Shown: positions 1-5,722 of the stretch, one piece after another
Layout: the number at the start of each line of letters is the position of its first letter
Numbering within the stretch: the first letter of the stretch is position 1
NCBI GenBank assembly: GCA_910578385.1
Contig: CAJTQV010000018.1
Coordinates: 1-9,994 of the forward strand
Reading direction: 5' to 3'
Length of the DNA: 9,994 nt
Origin: an uncultured Muribaculaceae bacterium
Lineage (GTDB): Bacteria; Bacteroidota; Bacteroidia; Bacteroidales; Muribaculaceae
The notes under the pieces: generated by a model
The model's database searches: none
The model's input: only the letters and a program-made list of their open reading frames with translations
What the model was told of the DNA's origin: nothing
Made by a program: the position numbers and the translations under genes

Positions 1-515
1 TAGACCCACTGGTCGGCTATGAATTGGAAAGCGTCGTTGTCGCGTCTAAGTTCCAATTTTGAACAATAATCGAAAGAGTCAACATACCAACCGATAGTCC
101 GTCTAAGACCTACCACTGTTGCGTTTCCGTTCTCATCAAGCCAATACTGACCGATTTCTTGAAAGGACGGCTCTGCAACCATTCCCTTGCGGAGTTCAAC
201 GCTCATAAGAAACATTCGGATTACCTGATAACCGCCTTTGGCAGTTATAATGTTGAAATACGACTTATCTTTTCTCACTCTTTCTTTGGTTGTCTTGACC
301 TCTAATGAGATACCGCAGTGTGGGCAACGGCAAACGCCCTCATTTGCGTTCCACTCATGACCGCATTTAAGGCAGACAGCCTTTCCGTTCTTCAGCCGAT
401 ATGCAAAATGGTTGATGGTGTAGTTGAGTGCCCACTGCATTTGGGCGTTGGAGAGTGGGCGAAGTTGCTCACTCATTGCCAATATCCGTTCTTGTTTCTT
501 ATTTCGTGGCTTCAT
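1..515 (-). CDS. pcfJ: PcfJ-like protein, N-terminal part (cut by window edge)
   Basis: This reading frame opens with MKPRNKKQERIL at 515 and stays open for 171 codons to the window edge, so the C-terminal part is missing. Residues 48-51 (CLKC) and 64-67 (CPHC) form a four-cysteine zinc ribbon, followed by a basic stretch and a mixed alpha/beta region. The MKPR start, the early zinc ribbon and the position just downstream of a PcfK-like gene match the PcfJ family found on Bacteroidales conjugative transposons and named after enterococcal plasmid pCF10. The molecular function of PcfJ is not established; the ribbon suggests nucleic-acid binding. The start lies 12 bases after the pcfK stop, so the two genes are probably co-transcribed. 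An internal Met at residue 14 is a possible alternative start, but the MKPR start fits the family better. Confidence 0.82.
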   Translation of the reverse strand, partial: MKPRNKKQERILAMSEQLRPLSNAQMQWALNYTINHFAYRLKNGKAVCLKCGHEWNANEGVCRCPHCGISLEVKTTKERVRKDKSYFNIITAKGGYQVIRMFLMSVELRKGMVAEPSFQEIGQYWLDENGNATVVGLRRTIGWYVDSFDYCSKLELRRDNDAFQFIADQWV

Positions 516-527
516 ATCCGTAATGTT

Positions 528-983
528 TTAGAGGTCAAAAAGACTTGGTTGAACATTGATTTCTGCACCTGCTTTCGGTGCGGTGGCGGTGTGCTTGGGT
601 GCGGTCGCCTTCGGTTGGCTTTGTCTGCGGAGTTCTCGGAGCTGTTCTTCCTTGTACTGCTCCATAGCCTTCTCTTTGAGGTTGGCTTTATCTTCCTCGG
701 AGAGTTCCGGTTTGCTGACAACTATGTTGCAGTTGACCTTTGCGCCTTCCTCAATCTCGTTTTCGTCAAAGTAATGTACCAGAAGGTTCATAACGGTATC
801 GTTGTCAACCACGCATAGTCCGCTCTTTTGGATTTGGGAGCATAGGTAGTTGATTGCGCCCTCCATTGACTTTGAGGGATTAGCCATTTTGATTGCGAAC
901 ATCGGTTCAGCGATGCAACGCTCCTGCAACATCTGCTGCATTACTGCGATTGCAGAGTCGTTTGATTTCATTGTCTTTGCCAT
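528..983 (-). CDS. pcfK: PcfK-like protein
   Basis: A 151-residue soluble protein of the PcfK-like family, common on Bacteroidales conjugative elements and normally next to PcfJ, as here. Residues 10-75 form a helical domain (AIAVMQQMLQERCIAEPMFA, then KSMEGAINYLCSQIQKSG and the LVHYFDENEIEEG stretch). A charged helix rich in Glu and Lys spans about 94-122, then a Pro/Ala/Thr/Lys linker, then the C-terminal tail QPSLFDL at 145-151. That tail matches the QLSLF type of beta sliding-clamp-binding peptide, which is my inference. The role in conjugation is not established; pCF10 PcfK lies in a DNA transfer operon. The start at 983 is 13 bases after the stop of the membrane protein gene, consistent with one operon. 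Met5 is a possible alternative start. Confidence 0.88.
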   Translation of the reverse strand: MAKTMKSNDSAIAVMQQMLQERCIAEPMFAIKMANPSKSMEGAINYLCSQIQKSGLCVVDNDTVMNLLVHYFDENEIEEGAKVNCNIVVSKPELSEEDKANLKEKAMEQYKEEQLRELRRQSQPKATAPKHTATAPKAGAEINVQPSLFDL

Positions 984-996
984 AGTCGTAATATTT

Positions 997-1212
997 TTAG
1001 AGTGTAATTAGCCAATAGATTATCGCTATTATCGTCAGTATGGAGATTAGCCACCCCACACCTCGGAATATCGGCTTTACAACCGCCCATATCATCAGAC
1101 CGACAATAGCACCGAGGATAACCACAACCACCTTTGCAACCTTTTTTAATGCGGTATGAGCTGGTGAAGGAGTGAAGCTCGAATTTTTAATATGTCTGTC
1201 ATTCAGTGTCAT
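997..1212 (-). CDS. small two-helix membrane protein
   Basis: A 71-residue hypothetical protein beginning MTLNDRHIKN. Its first 22 residues are polar. Two hydrophobic segments follow, at about 25-45 (VAKVVVVILGAIVGLMIWAVV) and 52-71 (VGWLISILTIIAIIYWLITL), joined by a short KPIFRG loop, so it should sit in the inner membrane as a hairpin. The frame is open further upstream to an ATG at 1332, but that extension lies inside the inverted repeat and looks non-coding, so I prefer the start at 1212. It is the first gene of the pcfK-pcfJ group, 13 bases from pcfK. The start codon region belongs to a 21-bp segment repeated in inverted orientation at 1466-1486. No function can be assigned. Confidence 0.6.
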   Translation of the reverse strand: MTLNDRHIKNSSFTPSPAHTALKKVAKVVVVILGAIVGLMIWAVVKPIFRGVGWLISILTIIAIIYWLITL

Positions 1213-1486
1213 AAGGCGATATTTTTTAAATGCGTATAATCGCAGTTTGAAGTTTGTTCGCTCGATGAACTCTCCGCGTGACGGAAAGCAAGGGGTGTTC
1301 GCCTCACGGCTTAAAAAATACGAGCTGACCAACGGGAAGTCTGGAGATTTTTTCAGCCGAAAGGCAAAGAATACCCCGTTCCGGCACGTTCATCGCCACG
1401 AGCGAACATACTTTGAACTCCGTTTATAATCAGCATGAAAGTAGAGCCAGCGCAGCCCCGCAGGGTGACACTGAATGACAGACATA
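1191..1486. repeat. long imperfect inverted repeat
   Basis: Positions 1191-1211 are the exact reverse complement of 1466-1486, a perfect 21-bp match. Moving inward with the same centre (about 1330-1338), TGTTCGCTCG at 1255-1264 matches CGAGCGAACA at 1399-1408, and ATGAAC at 1265-1270 matches GTTCAT at 1388-1393. Diverged similarity lies between these blocks. The arms therefore look like two diverged copies of one leader placed head to head, about 300 bases in all. The left arm includes the start of the membrane protein gene. The right arm would encode a similar VTLNDRH start with GTG at 1465, but that frame stops after 22 codons. The centre (about 1311-1360) is A-rich and is not clearly paired. 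Confidence 0.75.
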
Positions 1487-1541
1487 CGGAAATGGTATCC
1501 CTGACAACGATGTGGAGGTGCAACGTCCTATGAAAAGAACT

Positions 1542-1711
1542 GTGAAGCGGGCGTGAAGAACACGGGTTGCCGATTTGAGTCGCGCGAGGTACAGCGACGT
1601 CCCCGGCGCATCCTCACGCGGCGTTGAGGCTACCGGTGTTTAGCCCGCTTTCACTATGCAGAGTGCGGTCAATGGGTGGCAGGCGCAGCCCGTCACCTTT
1701 TGACGGCACTC
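1542..1711. other. structured non-coding element: two tandem large stem-loops
   Basis: No frame on either strand looks coding here, but pairing is extensive. Stem-loop 1: GTGAAGCGGGC (1542-1552) pairs with GCCCGCTTTCAC (1643-1654) with one bulge. Inside it, ACACGGGTTGCC (1559-1570) pairs with GGCTACCGGTGT (1628-1639) with two mismatches, and further in CGCGCGAGG (1581-1589) pairs with CCTCACGCG (1612-1620) with one mismatch. Stem-loop 2: GAGTGCGGTCAA (1661-1672) pairs with TTGACGGCACTC (1700-1711), 11 of 12 positions. The nested pairs are in register, so a rod of about 113 nt followed by a hairpin of about 51 nt is likely. It could be a structured RNA, or a folded single-stranded DNA site such as a transfer or replication origin of a conjugative element. 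The strand is undetermined. Confidence 0.55.
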
Positions 1712-1812
1712 AACCCAAAACAACAAGCGTTGCATTTCCGCCTCGTTTCGCCAGTGAATATTGTAGGTTATTCATAAATCAGGAAGTATCGTAGTCATGT
1801 GCCTTACATGTG

Positions 1813-1871
1813 CTTGTTCAATATAATATTGCAGTTCAATACGATTGAACAACTCGATATTTTTGAACAAG
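1813..1871. repeat. symmetric array of four GTTCAA half-sites
   Basis: Two nested perfect inverted repeats share one centre at 1842: CTTGTTCA (1813-1820) with TGAACAAG (1864-1871), and GTTCAAT (1834-1840) with ATTGAAC (1844-1850) around a 3-base spacer. The result is four GTTCAA half-sites, at 1816-1821, 1834-1839, 1845-1850 (inverted) and 1863-1868 (inverted), with 18 bases between the two sites on each side. Such symmetry is typical of an operator or recombinase site bound by a multimeric protein, or of an origin or resolution site. The protein that binds it is unknown; no adjacent regulator gene is seen. Confidence 0.6.
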
Positions 1872-1938
1872 ATATTTTGTAATAGCCGAGCAAACAATGA
1901 ATCCTCTGGAAATATTAAGTAGTGCAGTCGCGCCCCTC

Positions 1939-1955
1939 TTGAGTTTTTAACTCAA
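1939..1955. terminator. short hairpin, possible bidirectional terminator
   Basis: TTGAGTT and AACTCAA form a perfect 7-bp stem with a TTT loop. The stem is A+T-rich, and the flanks carry only a short A-run on the right, so it would be a weak terminator at best (minus-strand reading gives a short T-run). It could also be an operator 28 bases upstream of the -33 box of the ATPase promoter. Confidence 0.3.
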
Positions 1956-1982
1956 AATAATCTGTCAGTAGGTATTGGAAAA

Positions 1983-2014
1983 TTTGGTAGTCTTATGGTT
2001 TTTGTGTAATTTTG
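1983..2014 (+). promoter_or_regulatory. Bacteroidetes-type promoter of the ATPase gene
   Basis: A -33 box TTTG (1983-1986) and a -7 box TAATTTTG (2007-2014), 20 bases apart, match the Bacteroidetes primary sigma consensus TTTG/TAnnTTTG. Transcription should start near 2020, giving a leader of about 28 bases before the ATG at 2049. Confidence 0.75.
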
Positions 2015-2048
2015 CAACAGCGGTTACAGTAACGGCCGTTGCAGTAAT

Positions 2049-3362
2049 ATGAAATTCTACGATAGAGAAATAGAAACACAGACGCTCCGAAAGATTGAGG
2101 AAACATCGAGGCAATATGCGCAGATGACTGTAATAACCGGTCGCCGACGCATCGGTAAAACCACGCTTATAAAGCACGCTTATGGTGCTGACGATATGAT
2201 CTATTTCTTTGTTGCAAGGAAAAGCGAAACTCTCCTTTGTGCGGAGCTCGCCGATACTATCCGTGACTGTCTCGGCGAGGAGATTGGCGATTTTACAAGC
2301 ATGGCAAAGCTCTTTTCTGCCATAATGCAGATTGCCAAACGCCGACACTTCACGCTTGTGTTCGATGAATTTCAGAACTTCAAGTATGTCAACGAGGCAT
2401 TCTTCAGCGATATGCAGAATGTATGGGACTCCAACAAACAGGAAGCACGGATAAACCTTATTATCTGCGGCTCGCTATACTCGATGATGACCAAAATCTT
2501 CGATGACCGTAAGGAGCCTCTTTATGGACGTGCTACTTCAAGAATGCGTCTGCGTGAATTTCCGCTGCGGACACTGCGTGAGATTATGCACGACAACAAT
2601 CCCGATTATACTCCGGATGACTTGTTGGCAATGTACATGATAACAGGCGGTGTCGCCAAATATGTCGAACAGTTAGTGCAGACAGGAGCTTTCACCAAAG
2701 ATAAGATACTGGACTCTGTCCTCTCTTTTGGCTCCTATTTTATTGAGGAGGGAAAGGAACTGCTATCTGATGAGTTCGGCAAGGACTACGGCAACTATTT
2801 TTCAATCCTTTCCGCAATAGCATCAGGATTCAACGAGCGAGGAGAGATCAAATCCTATACCGGCATTGAGGCCGGAGGTTATCTTGACAAACTCGAAAAC
2901 ACCTACGACCTTCTTTACCGCTATCGCCCATATCTTGCCGCACCGGGAAGCCGCAATGTGAAATACGGTATCAAAGACAATTTCCTCAACTTCTGGTTCC
3001 GGTTCATCTATAAATACCGCAGTGCTGTGGAAATCGGCAACCTGAATTATGTACGCGAGAAAGTTGGTGATGACTACGCCACATTCTCCGGTTGGATACT
3101 TGAACGCTACTTCCGTCAGTTCTACCGCGAAACCGGACTCTACAACATCGTGACGAACTATTGGGAAAAAGACGGTCGCAACGAGATTGACCTGATTGCC
3201 GTAAATGAGCCAGACCGAGAAATCATCATCGGCGAGATCAAACGGAACAAGAGCCGGATAGACCTCCACAAACTTGAAGCGAAGTCCGAAACCATCTGCC
3301 GGAAACAGAAAGGATGGAAAGTCGGCTATGTCGGTCTTTCACTTGATGATATGGAATCGTAA
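2049..3362 (+). CDS. archaeal-type AAA ATPase with DUF234/PD-(D/E)XK-like C-terminus
   Basis: A 437-residue cytoplasmic ATPase. The N-terminal domain has Walker A GRRRIGKTTL (31-40), Walker B TLVFDEF (102-108, D106/E107) and a sensor-1-like IICGSLYSMM (138-147). The middle, about 190-290, is the winged-helix-like part of the family, including the ITGGVAKYVE motif. The C-terminal region, about 310-437, holds FWFRFI and then NEIDLIAV (D381) and IIIGEIKRN (E396, K398). That D...ExK pattern is the PD-(D/E)XK nuclease-like core seen in DUF234. The length is normal for the family (Archaeal ATPase plus DUF234, about 430-460). The family is widespread in Bacteroidetes and archaea and its function is unknown; nuclease activity is a prediction. 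It has its own promoter and stands alone between non-coding structures, so it looks like a monocistronic accessory gene. An ATP-dependent defence or DNA-processing role is speculation. Confidence 0.9.
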   Translation: MKFYDREIETQTLRKIEETSRQYAQMTVITGRRRIGKTTLIKHAYGADDMIYFFVARKSETLLCAELADTIRDCLGEEIGDFTSMAKLFSAIMQIAKRRHFTLVFDEFQNFKYVNEAFFSDMQNVWDSNKQEARINLIICGSLYSMMTKIFDDRKEPLYGRATSRMRLREFPLRTLREIMHDNNPDYTPDDLLAMYMITGGVAKYVEQLVQTGAFTKDKILDSVLSFGSYFIEEGKELLSDEFGKDYGNYFSILSAIASGFNERGEIKSYTGIEAGGYLDKLENTYDLLYRYRPYLAAPGSRNVKYGIKDNFLNFWFRFIYKYRSAVEIGNLNYVREKVGDDYATFSGWILERYFRQFYRETGLYNIVTNYWEKDGRNEIDLIAVNEPDREIIIGEIKRNKSRIDLHKLEAKSETICRKQKGWKVGYVGLSLDDMES

Positions 3363-3435
3363 TCCACCAGTCGCGCTAAGGATAGACCAAAGGATTTTTA
3401 ACGCGCTGAGCGATGGCGGATTGGGAATAATTTAT

Positions 3436-3443
3436 TAACTTTG
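3436..3443 (+). promoter_or_regulatory. -7 promoter box of the small RNA
   Basis: TAACTTTG is a perfect match to the Bacteroidetes -7 consensus TAnnTTTG. No clear TTTG -33 box lies at the expected distance. Transcription should begin near 3450. Confidence 0.6.
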
Positions 3444-3449
3444 TAATAT

Positions 3450-3609
3450 CGGAATTGCATTCCGGTGAAGAACATTGAAGTATGAGCGTGAGATATGCGT
3501 GAGTCACAACAGATGGCTTCTCATAACTCCCTGATACTCACGATACAGCGTCGGAGTTTAATGGCTCCAGGCGGATCACTAAAGGGTCACTTTTCAGTGG
3601 CCCTTTTTT
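3450..3609 (+). ncRNA. putative small non-coding RNA, about 160 nt
   Basis: A stand-alone transcription unit is inferred from a -7 promoter about 7-14 bases upstream and a strong intrinsic terminator at the end, with no plausible protein in between. The transcript can fold: GTGAG..TAT near 3487 pairs with GATACTCAC near 3530-3538, an inner CGTGAGT can pair with ACTCACG, and GGAG/CTCC near 3553-3567 forms a small hairpin. A promoter-to-terminator RNA of this size with a long rod resembles 6S RNA or the Bacteroidales-1 motif, described in Bacteroidales as bounded by an alternative promoter and a terminator. I cannot confirm homology from sequence alone. The exact 5' end is estimated. Integrative elements often insert at the 3' end of small RNA genes, and an integrase lies just downstream. 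Confidence 0.5.
3581..3609 (+). terminator. intrinsic terminator
   Basis: GGGTCACT (3584-3591) pairs with AGTGGCCC (3596-3603), one G-T pair included, around a TTTC loop. The stem extends by A-T pairs and runs into six T residues (3604-3609). This is a textbook rho-independent terminator for the small RNA. Confidence 0.85.
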
Positions 3610-3638
3610 CGTGTCCGTAAGTGACTGATGTGCAAGTG

Positions 3639-3734
3639 TTAGCAATTTTATAAAATCTTGATTTAGAAAGATTTAGCACAAACCGTATTTCCTGCCGATA
3701 GCCAAAGTTAGCATTTGTTAGTTCGGAATTAGCA
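3639..3734 (+). repeat. four TTAGCA direct repeats (candidate arm-type sites)
   Basis: TTAGCA occurs at 3639-3644, 3673-3678, 3708-3713 and 3729-3734, with steps of 34, 35 and 21 bases. Inverted copies (TGCTAA) occur at 3891-3896 and, in the repressor/HTH intergenic region, at 5840-5845. The first steps are close to whole helical turns, so a protein could bind one face of the DNA. Integrase or excisionase arm sites are the likeliest reading. Confidence 0.45.
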
Positions 3735-3762
3735 CATTATCTTTGGTACAGATTTCGTGAAT

Positions 3763-4015
3763 GTACCACAAAAAAGTACCACAAATGTACCAGCTTTTCC
3801 AACAAATATCAGCCGTTGTCTCCTGCCCCGGTCTTGCCATAGCGACCGGAGCCTGTTTAGAGTGCCAACTCTCTGATATTTGCTATTTTGTGCTAAATGT
3901 TTCCAAAAGATTCGGGGCGTGCAACAGCCTCGTTGCCGGATGCGTTGAAATGGTATGTGGTACACGTGTGGTACATTTCCCGGAATTTGTGGTACACGCT
4001 TTTTCGTGTACCACA
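3763..4015. repeat. GTACCACA / TGTGGTAC repeat family
   Basis: GTACCACA occurs at 3763-3770 and 3776-3783, and a shorter GTACCAG at 3787-3793. The opposite orientation TGTGGTACA occurs at 3956-3964, 3967-3975 and 3988-3996. A final TGTACCACA lies at 4007-4015. Several neighbouring copies are 11-13 bases apart, about one helical turn. The two clusters face each other across about 165 bases, which suggests two bound arrays that could be brought together in a looped complex upstream of the integrase. Confidence 0.6.
3988..4015. promoter_or_regulatory. perfect 11-bp inverted repeat, candidate operator or hairpin
   Basis: TGTGGTACACG (3988-3998) and CGTGTACCACA (4005-4015) are exact inverse copies around a CTTTTT spacer. 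It is the best-conserved member of the GTACCACA family and ends 42 bases before the integrase start. It may be an operator for integrase expression, an integrase/excisionase site, or a leader hairpin. Confidence 0.5.
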
Positions 4016-4057
4016 TCACGAGAAATTTGAATGTATCATTCTTAAAATCTTTTACTT

Positions 4058-5182
4058 ATGGCAGGAATACCACAGATCAAGATTGTTTTCGACCGCCGCA
4101 AGAAGGCATCGGCCGTCAACCCCGGCACCGTGGAGATTGAGGTGTCGTACAACCGTGAGCGCGTCCGTCTCTCCACCGGCGTGGCTGTACTCAAGCAGCA
4201 GTGGAACGGCAAGGAGGTGGTCAACCACCCTCAGGCCGACCATCTGAACGAGCAGATACGCCGTGTCTATGACGGTCTGCATGAGAAGATGTCGTCCATA
4301 GCCTCGACAAAGGGCGAATACGACCTGTCGCTTCTCAAAAAGGTCAAGAAAACGAAGTTGCAGGGTTCGTCGGCAAGTTTTCTCGACTGGCTGGAGGAAC
4401 GTATCGACATGCGCCCGGTCACGGAGTCAACACGCAAGCAGCACAAGGTGATGCTCAAATGCCTGCGCGACTTCGGGCTGATACGCTTCTTCAGCGACCT
4501 CACCCCAAAGAACATCAGATTATGGGACGATTTCATACGCAAGCGTGTGACAGCCCAGGCATCGGTTCACGGCTATCACAAACGCCTCAAACCCTATATC
4601 GTGGAGGCGATACAGTTTGAGAAGCTGGAGTCCAACCCATACGACGGCATGAGGATTTCGCGTGGAAAATCGGAGGGCATAAAATTCCTTACCGAAGAGG
4701 AACGTGATCGCGTGGAAGCCCTTGAACTCTACGGCATGACCGAGAAAGTGCGCGATATGTTTATCTTCTCATGCTACACAGGGCTGGCGTACTCCGACCT
4801 TGTGAAGATCAAGAAGTCGGACGTGTTCAGGCAGGGCGAGGACTACTGCATACGAGACAAGCGTATGAAAACCGGTATGCCCTATACGATTGTGCTGTTG
4901 CCTAAGGCGATAGCCATATTGAAAAAGTACAACTACAACCTCAATCTGATGAGCAACCAGAAATGCAACGACCAGTTGAAGATAATCGCCAATCTTGCCA
5001 AGCTGCACATCAACCTGACAATGCACGTCGGCCGCCACACGTTTGCAACGTGGGCGTTGACAAAAGGCGTGGGTATCGAGACTGTGAGCAAGATGCTCGC
5101 CCACTCCAACGTGGCAATGACCGAGAAATACGCCCATGTGCTTCAGACGAGCGTCATACAGGGCTTCGGTAAACTTAAATAA
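4058..5182 (+). CDS. int: Bacteroidetes tyrosine recombinase (site-specific integrase)
   Basis: A 374-residue tyrosine recombinase that would cut and rejoin DNA at the attachment sites of the element. Residues 1-95 are the Bacteroidetes-type arm-binding domain, about 105-200 the SAM-like core-binding domain, and about 205-374 the catalytic domain. Catalytic residues visible are Lys271 in RMKTG, His323 and Arg326 in HVGRH, His349 in LAHSN, and the nucleophile Tyr358 in TEKYAH. The first catalytic arginine, normally in TGLR, is replaced: residues 241-248 read TGLAYSDL, with Ala244. Loss of this arginine is known in IntDOT of CTnDOT and relatives, so the enzyme is probably active. Length is within the normal range of about 370-420. 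Candidate arm sites lie upstream and a convergent terminator downstream. Confidence 0.95.
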   Translation: MAGIPQIKIVFDRRKKASAVNPGTVEIEVSYNRERVRLSTGVAVLKQQWNGKEVVNHPQADHLNEQIRRVYDGLHEKMSSIASTKGEYDLSLLKKVKKTKLQGSSASFLDWLEERIDMRPVTESTRKQHKVMLKCLRDFGLIRFFSDLTPKNIRLWDDFIRKRVTAQASVHGYHKRLKPYIVEAIQFEKLESNPYDGMRISRGKSEGIKFLTEEERDRVEALELYGMTEKVRDMFIFSCYTGLAYSDLVKIKKSDVFRQGEDYCIRDKRMKTGMPYTIVLLPKAIAILKKYNYNLNLMSNQKCNDQLKIIANLAKLHINLTMHVGRHTFATWALTKGVGIETVSKMLAHSNVAMTEKYAHVLQTSVIQGFGKLK

Positions 5183-5204
5183 TCTCTACCTTAACATGGG
5201 TGCA

Positions 5205-5240
5205 GCCGTCACTTCTTCCGGGAGGTGGCGGCTTTCTCTT
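5205..5240 (+). terminator. intrinsic terminator of the integrase gene
   Basis: GCCGTCAC (5205-5212) pairs with GTGGCGGC (5225-5232), one G-T pair included, around a 12-base loop, followed by TTTCTCTTTT. It begins 23 bases after the integrase stop and overlaps the 3' end of the convergent HTH gene, so the same bases serve both purposes. Confidence 0.6.
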
Positions 5241-5673
5241 TTGCAGACAGTTCAGAGCGTAGCCGTTCTATCTCCTTCGCCTGTTCATCAATCCTCTTTT
5301 CCAGACGTTCAAGCCGGTTATTCATCGGCCCCATGAAGGCCGTCATGTTCTTTATGATCTCAGCCATGTCAGCGAGGATATATGAGAAGCGGTCCATCTG
5401 CGGCGGCTCCGGATCCGCTTCCGGCTGTCGTGGAACTGTCTCCTGTATCATGTTCCCATTCCCGTTCCATATCCAATCGAAACTCAGGGGCTGGTATATG
5501 CTGCACAGGCTTTTGACAAAGCGTTCCGTCACTTTGGATTTGCCGGTTATCACCTGTGACACGACACTGGGATTGTAGCCCATCTTTTCCGCAATGACAC
5601 GGTTGGAGTTGAACAGCCTGTTGTCTTTCAGCCATTCCATCGCCTGTCTCACCCTATTTCTTATGTTGTCCAT
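5209..5673 (-). CDS. HTH (XRE-like) repressor-type regulator with C-terminal coiled coil
   Basis: A 154-residue DNA-binding protein starting MDNIRNRVRQAM. The frame is open 20 codons further upstream (to 5733), but that extension is A+T-rich and does not look like protein. A helix-turn-helix lies at about 24-47 (NRVIAEKMGYNPSVVSQVIT), followed by LSFDWIWNGNGNM at 64-75, a pattern seen in Bacteroidetes phage- and element-type repressors. Residues 80-95 are a Pro/Gln/Glu-rich linker, and 117-148 have heptad leucines typical of a coiled coil for dimerisation. No S24 peptidase domain is present. It is convergent with the integrase and divergent from the replication operon, the usual place for a lysogeny- or quiescence-type repressor. 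Targets are inferred. Confidence 0.8.
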   Translation of the reverse strand: MDNIRNRVRQAMEWLKDNRLFNSNRVIAEKMGYNPSVVSQVITGKSKVTERFVKSLCSIYQPLSFDWIWNGNGNMIQETVPRQPEADPEPPQMDRFSYILADMAEIIKNMTAFMGPMNNRLERLEKRIDEQAKEIERLRSELSAKEKAATSRKK

Positions 5674-5722
5674 AAACTCATGTTTATATTTTATAATAAA
5701 TTTGATTAGGTATTTCCAATAA

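Larger units (their letters stand above)
1487..2048. other. gene-free interval between the pcf operon and the ATPase gene
   Basis: No convincing protein gene was found on either strand. From the left it holds the two large stem-loops, an A+T-rich stretch from about 1750 with the symmetric GTTCAA array, a 17-base hairpin, and the promoter of the ATPase gene. Base composition changes from G+C-rich (about 1500-1700) to A+T-rich (about 1750-1990), which may mark an element boundary. A stray -7-like TATTTTTG at 1858-1865 lies inside the GTTCAA array, but no transcript target is evident. Confidence 0.5.
3610..4057. other. gene-free integrase upstream region, probable attachment (att) region
   Basis: This interval of about 450 bases has no convincing gene. 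It carries two families of short repeats before the integrase start, the arrangement expected of arm-type integrase or excisionase sites flanking a crossover core. In IntDOT-type Bacteroides elements the att site lies beside the int gene. The core itself cannot be identified without the other end or an empty site; it may overlap the small RNA terminator at the left edge. No good Bacteroidetes promoter was found just before the integrase. Confidence 0.45.

Noticed and set aside
318..818. 166-codon plus-strand open frame
   Set aside because: It lies antisense to the pcfJ-like and pcfK-like genes, which have clear family features; the plus-strand translation has no recognisable motif.
1172..1429. 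85-codon plus-strand frame across the inverted repeat
   Set aside because: It follows the palindrome, has no domain signal, and overlaps the start of the membrane protein gene antisense. The open frame is probably a by-product of the repeat.
1465..1533. 22-codon GTG frame VTLNDRHTEM...
   Set aside because: It mirrors the start of the membrane protein gene through the inverted repeat but stops at once; it is kept as evidence of duplication, not as a gene.
1640..1735. 31-residue minus-strand frame starting MQRLLFWVECRQ
   Set aside because: It is too short, overlaps the two stem-loops, and its sequence is better explained by base pairing than by protein coding.
3450..3609. tRNA or tmRNA as the integration target
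   Set aside because: No cloverleaf, no CCA end, and no tag-peptide frame could be found; a generic small RNA fits better.
3761..4247. Open frames across the GTACCACA region
   Set aside because: They cross repeats and overlap the integrase start in another frame; no family features.
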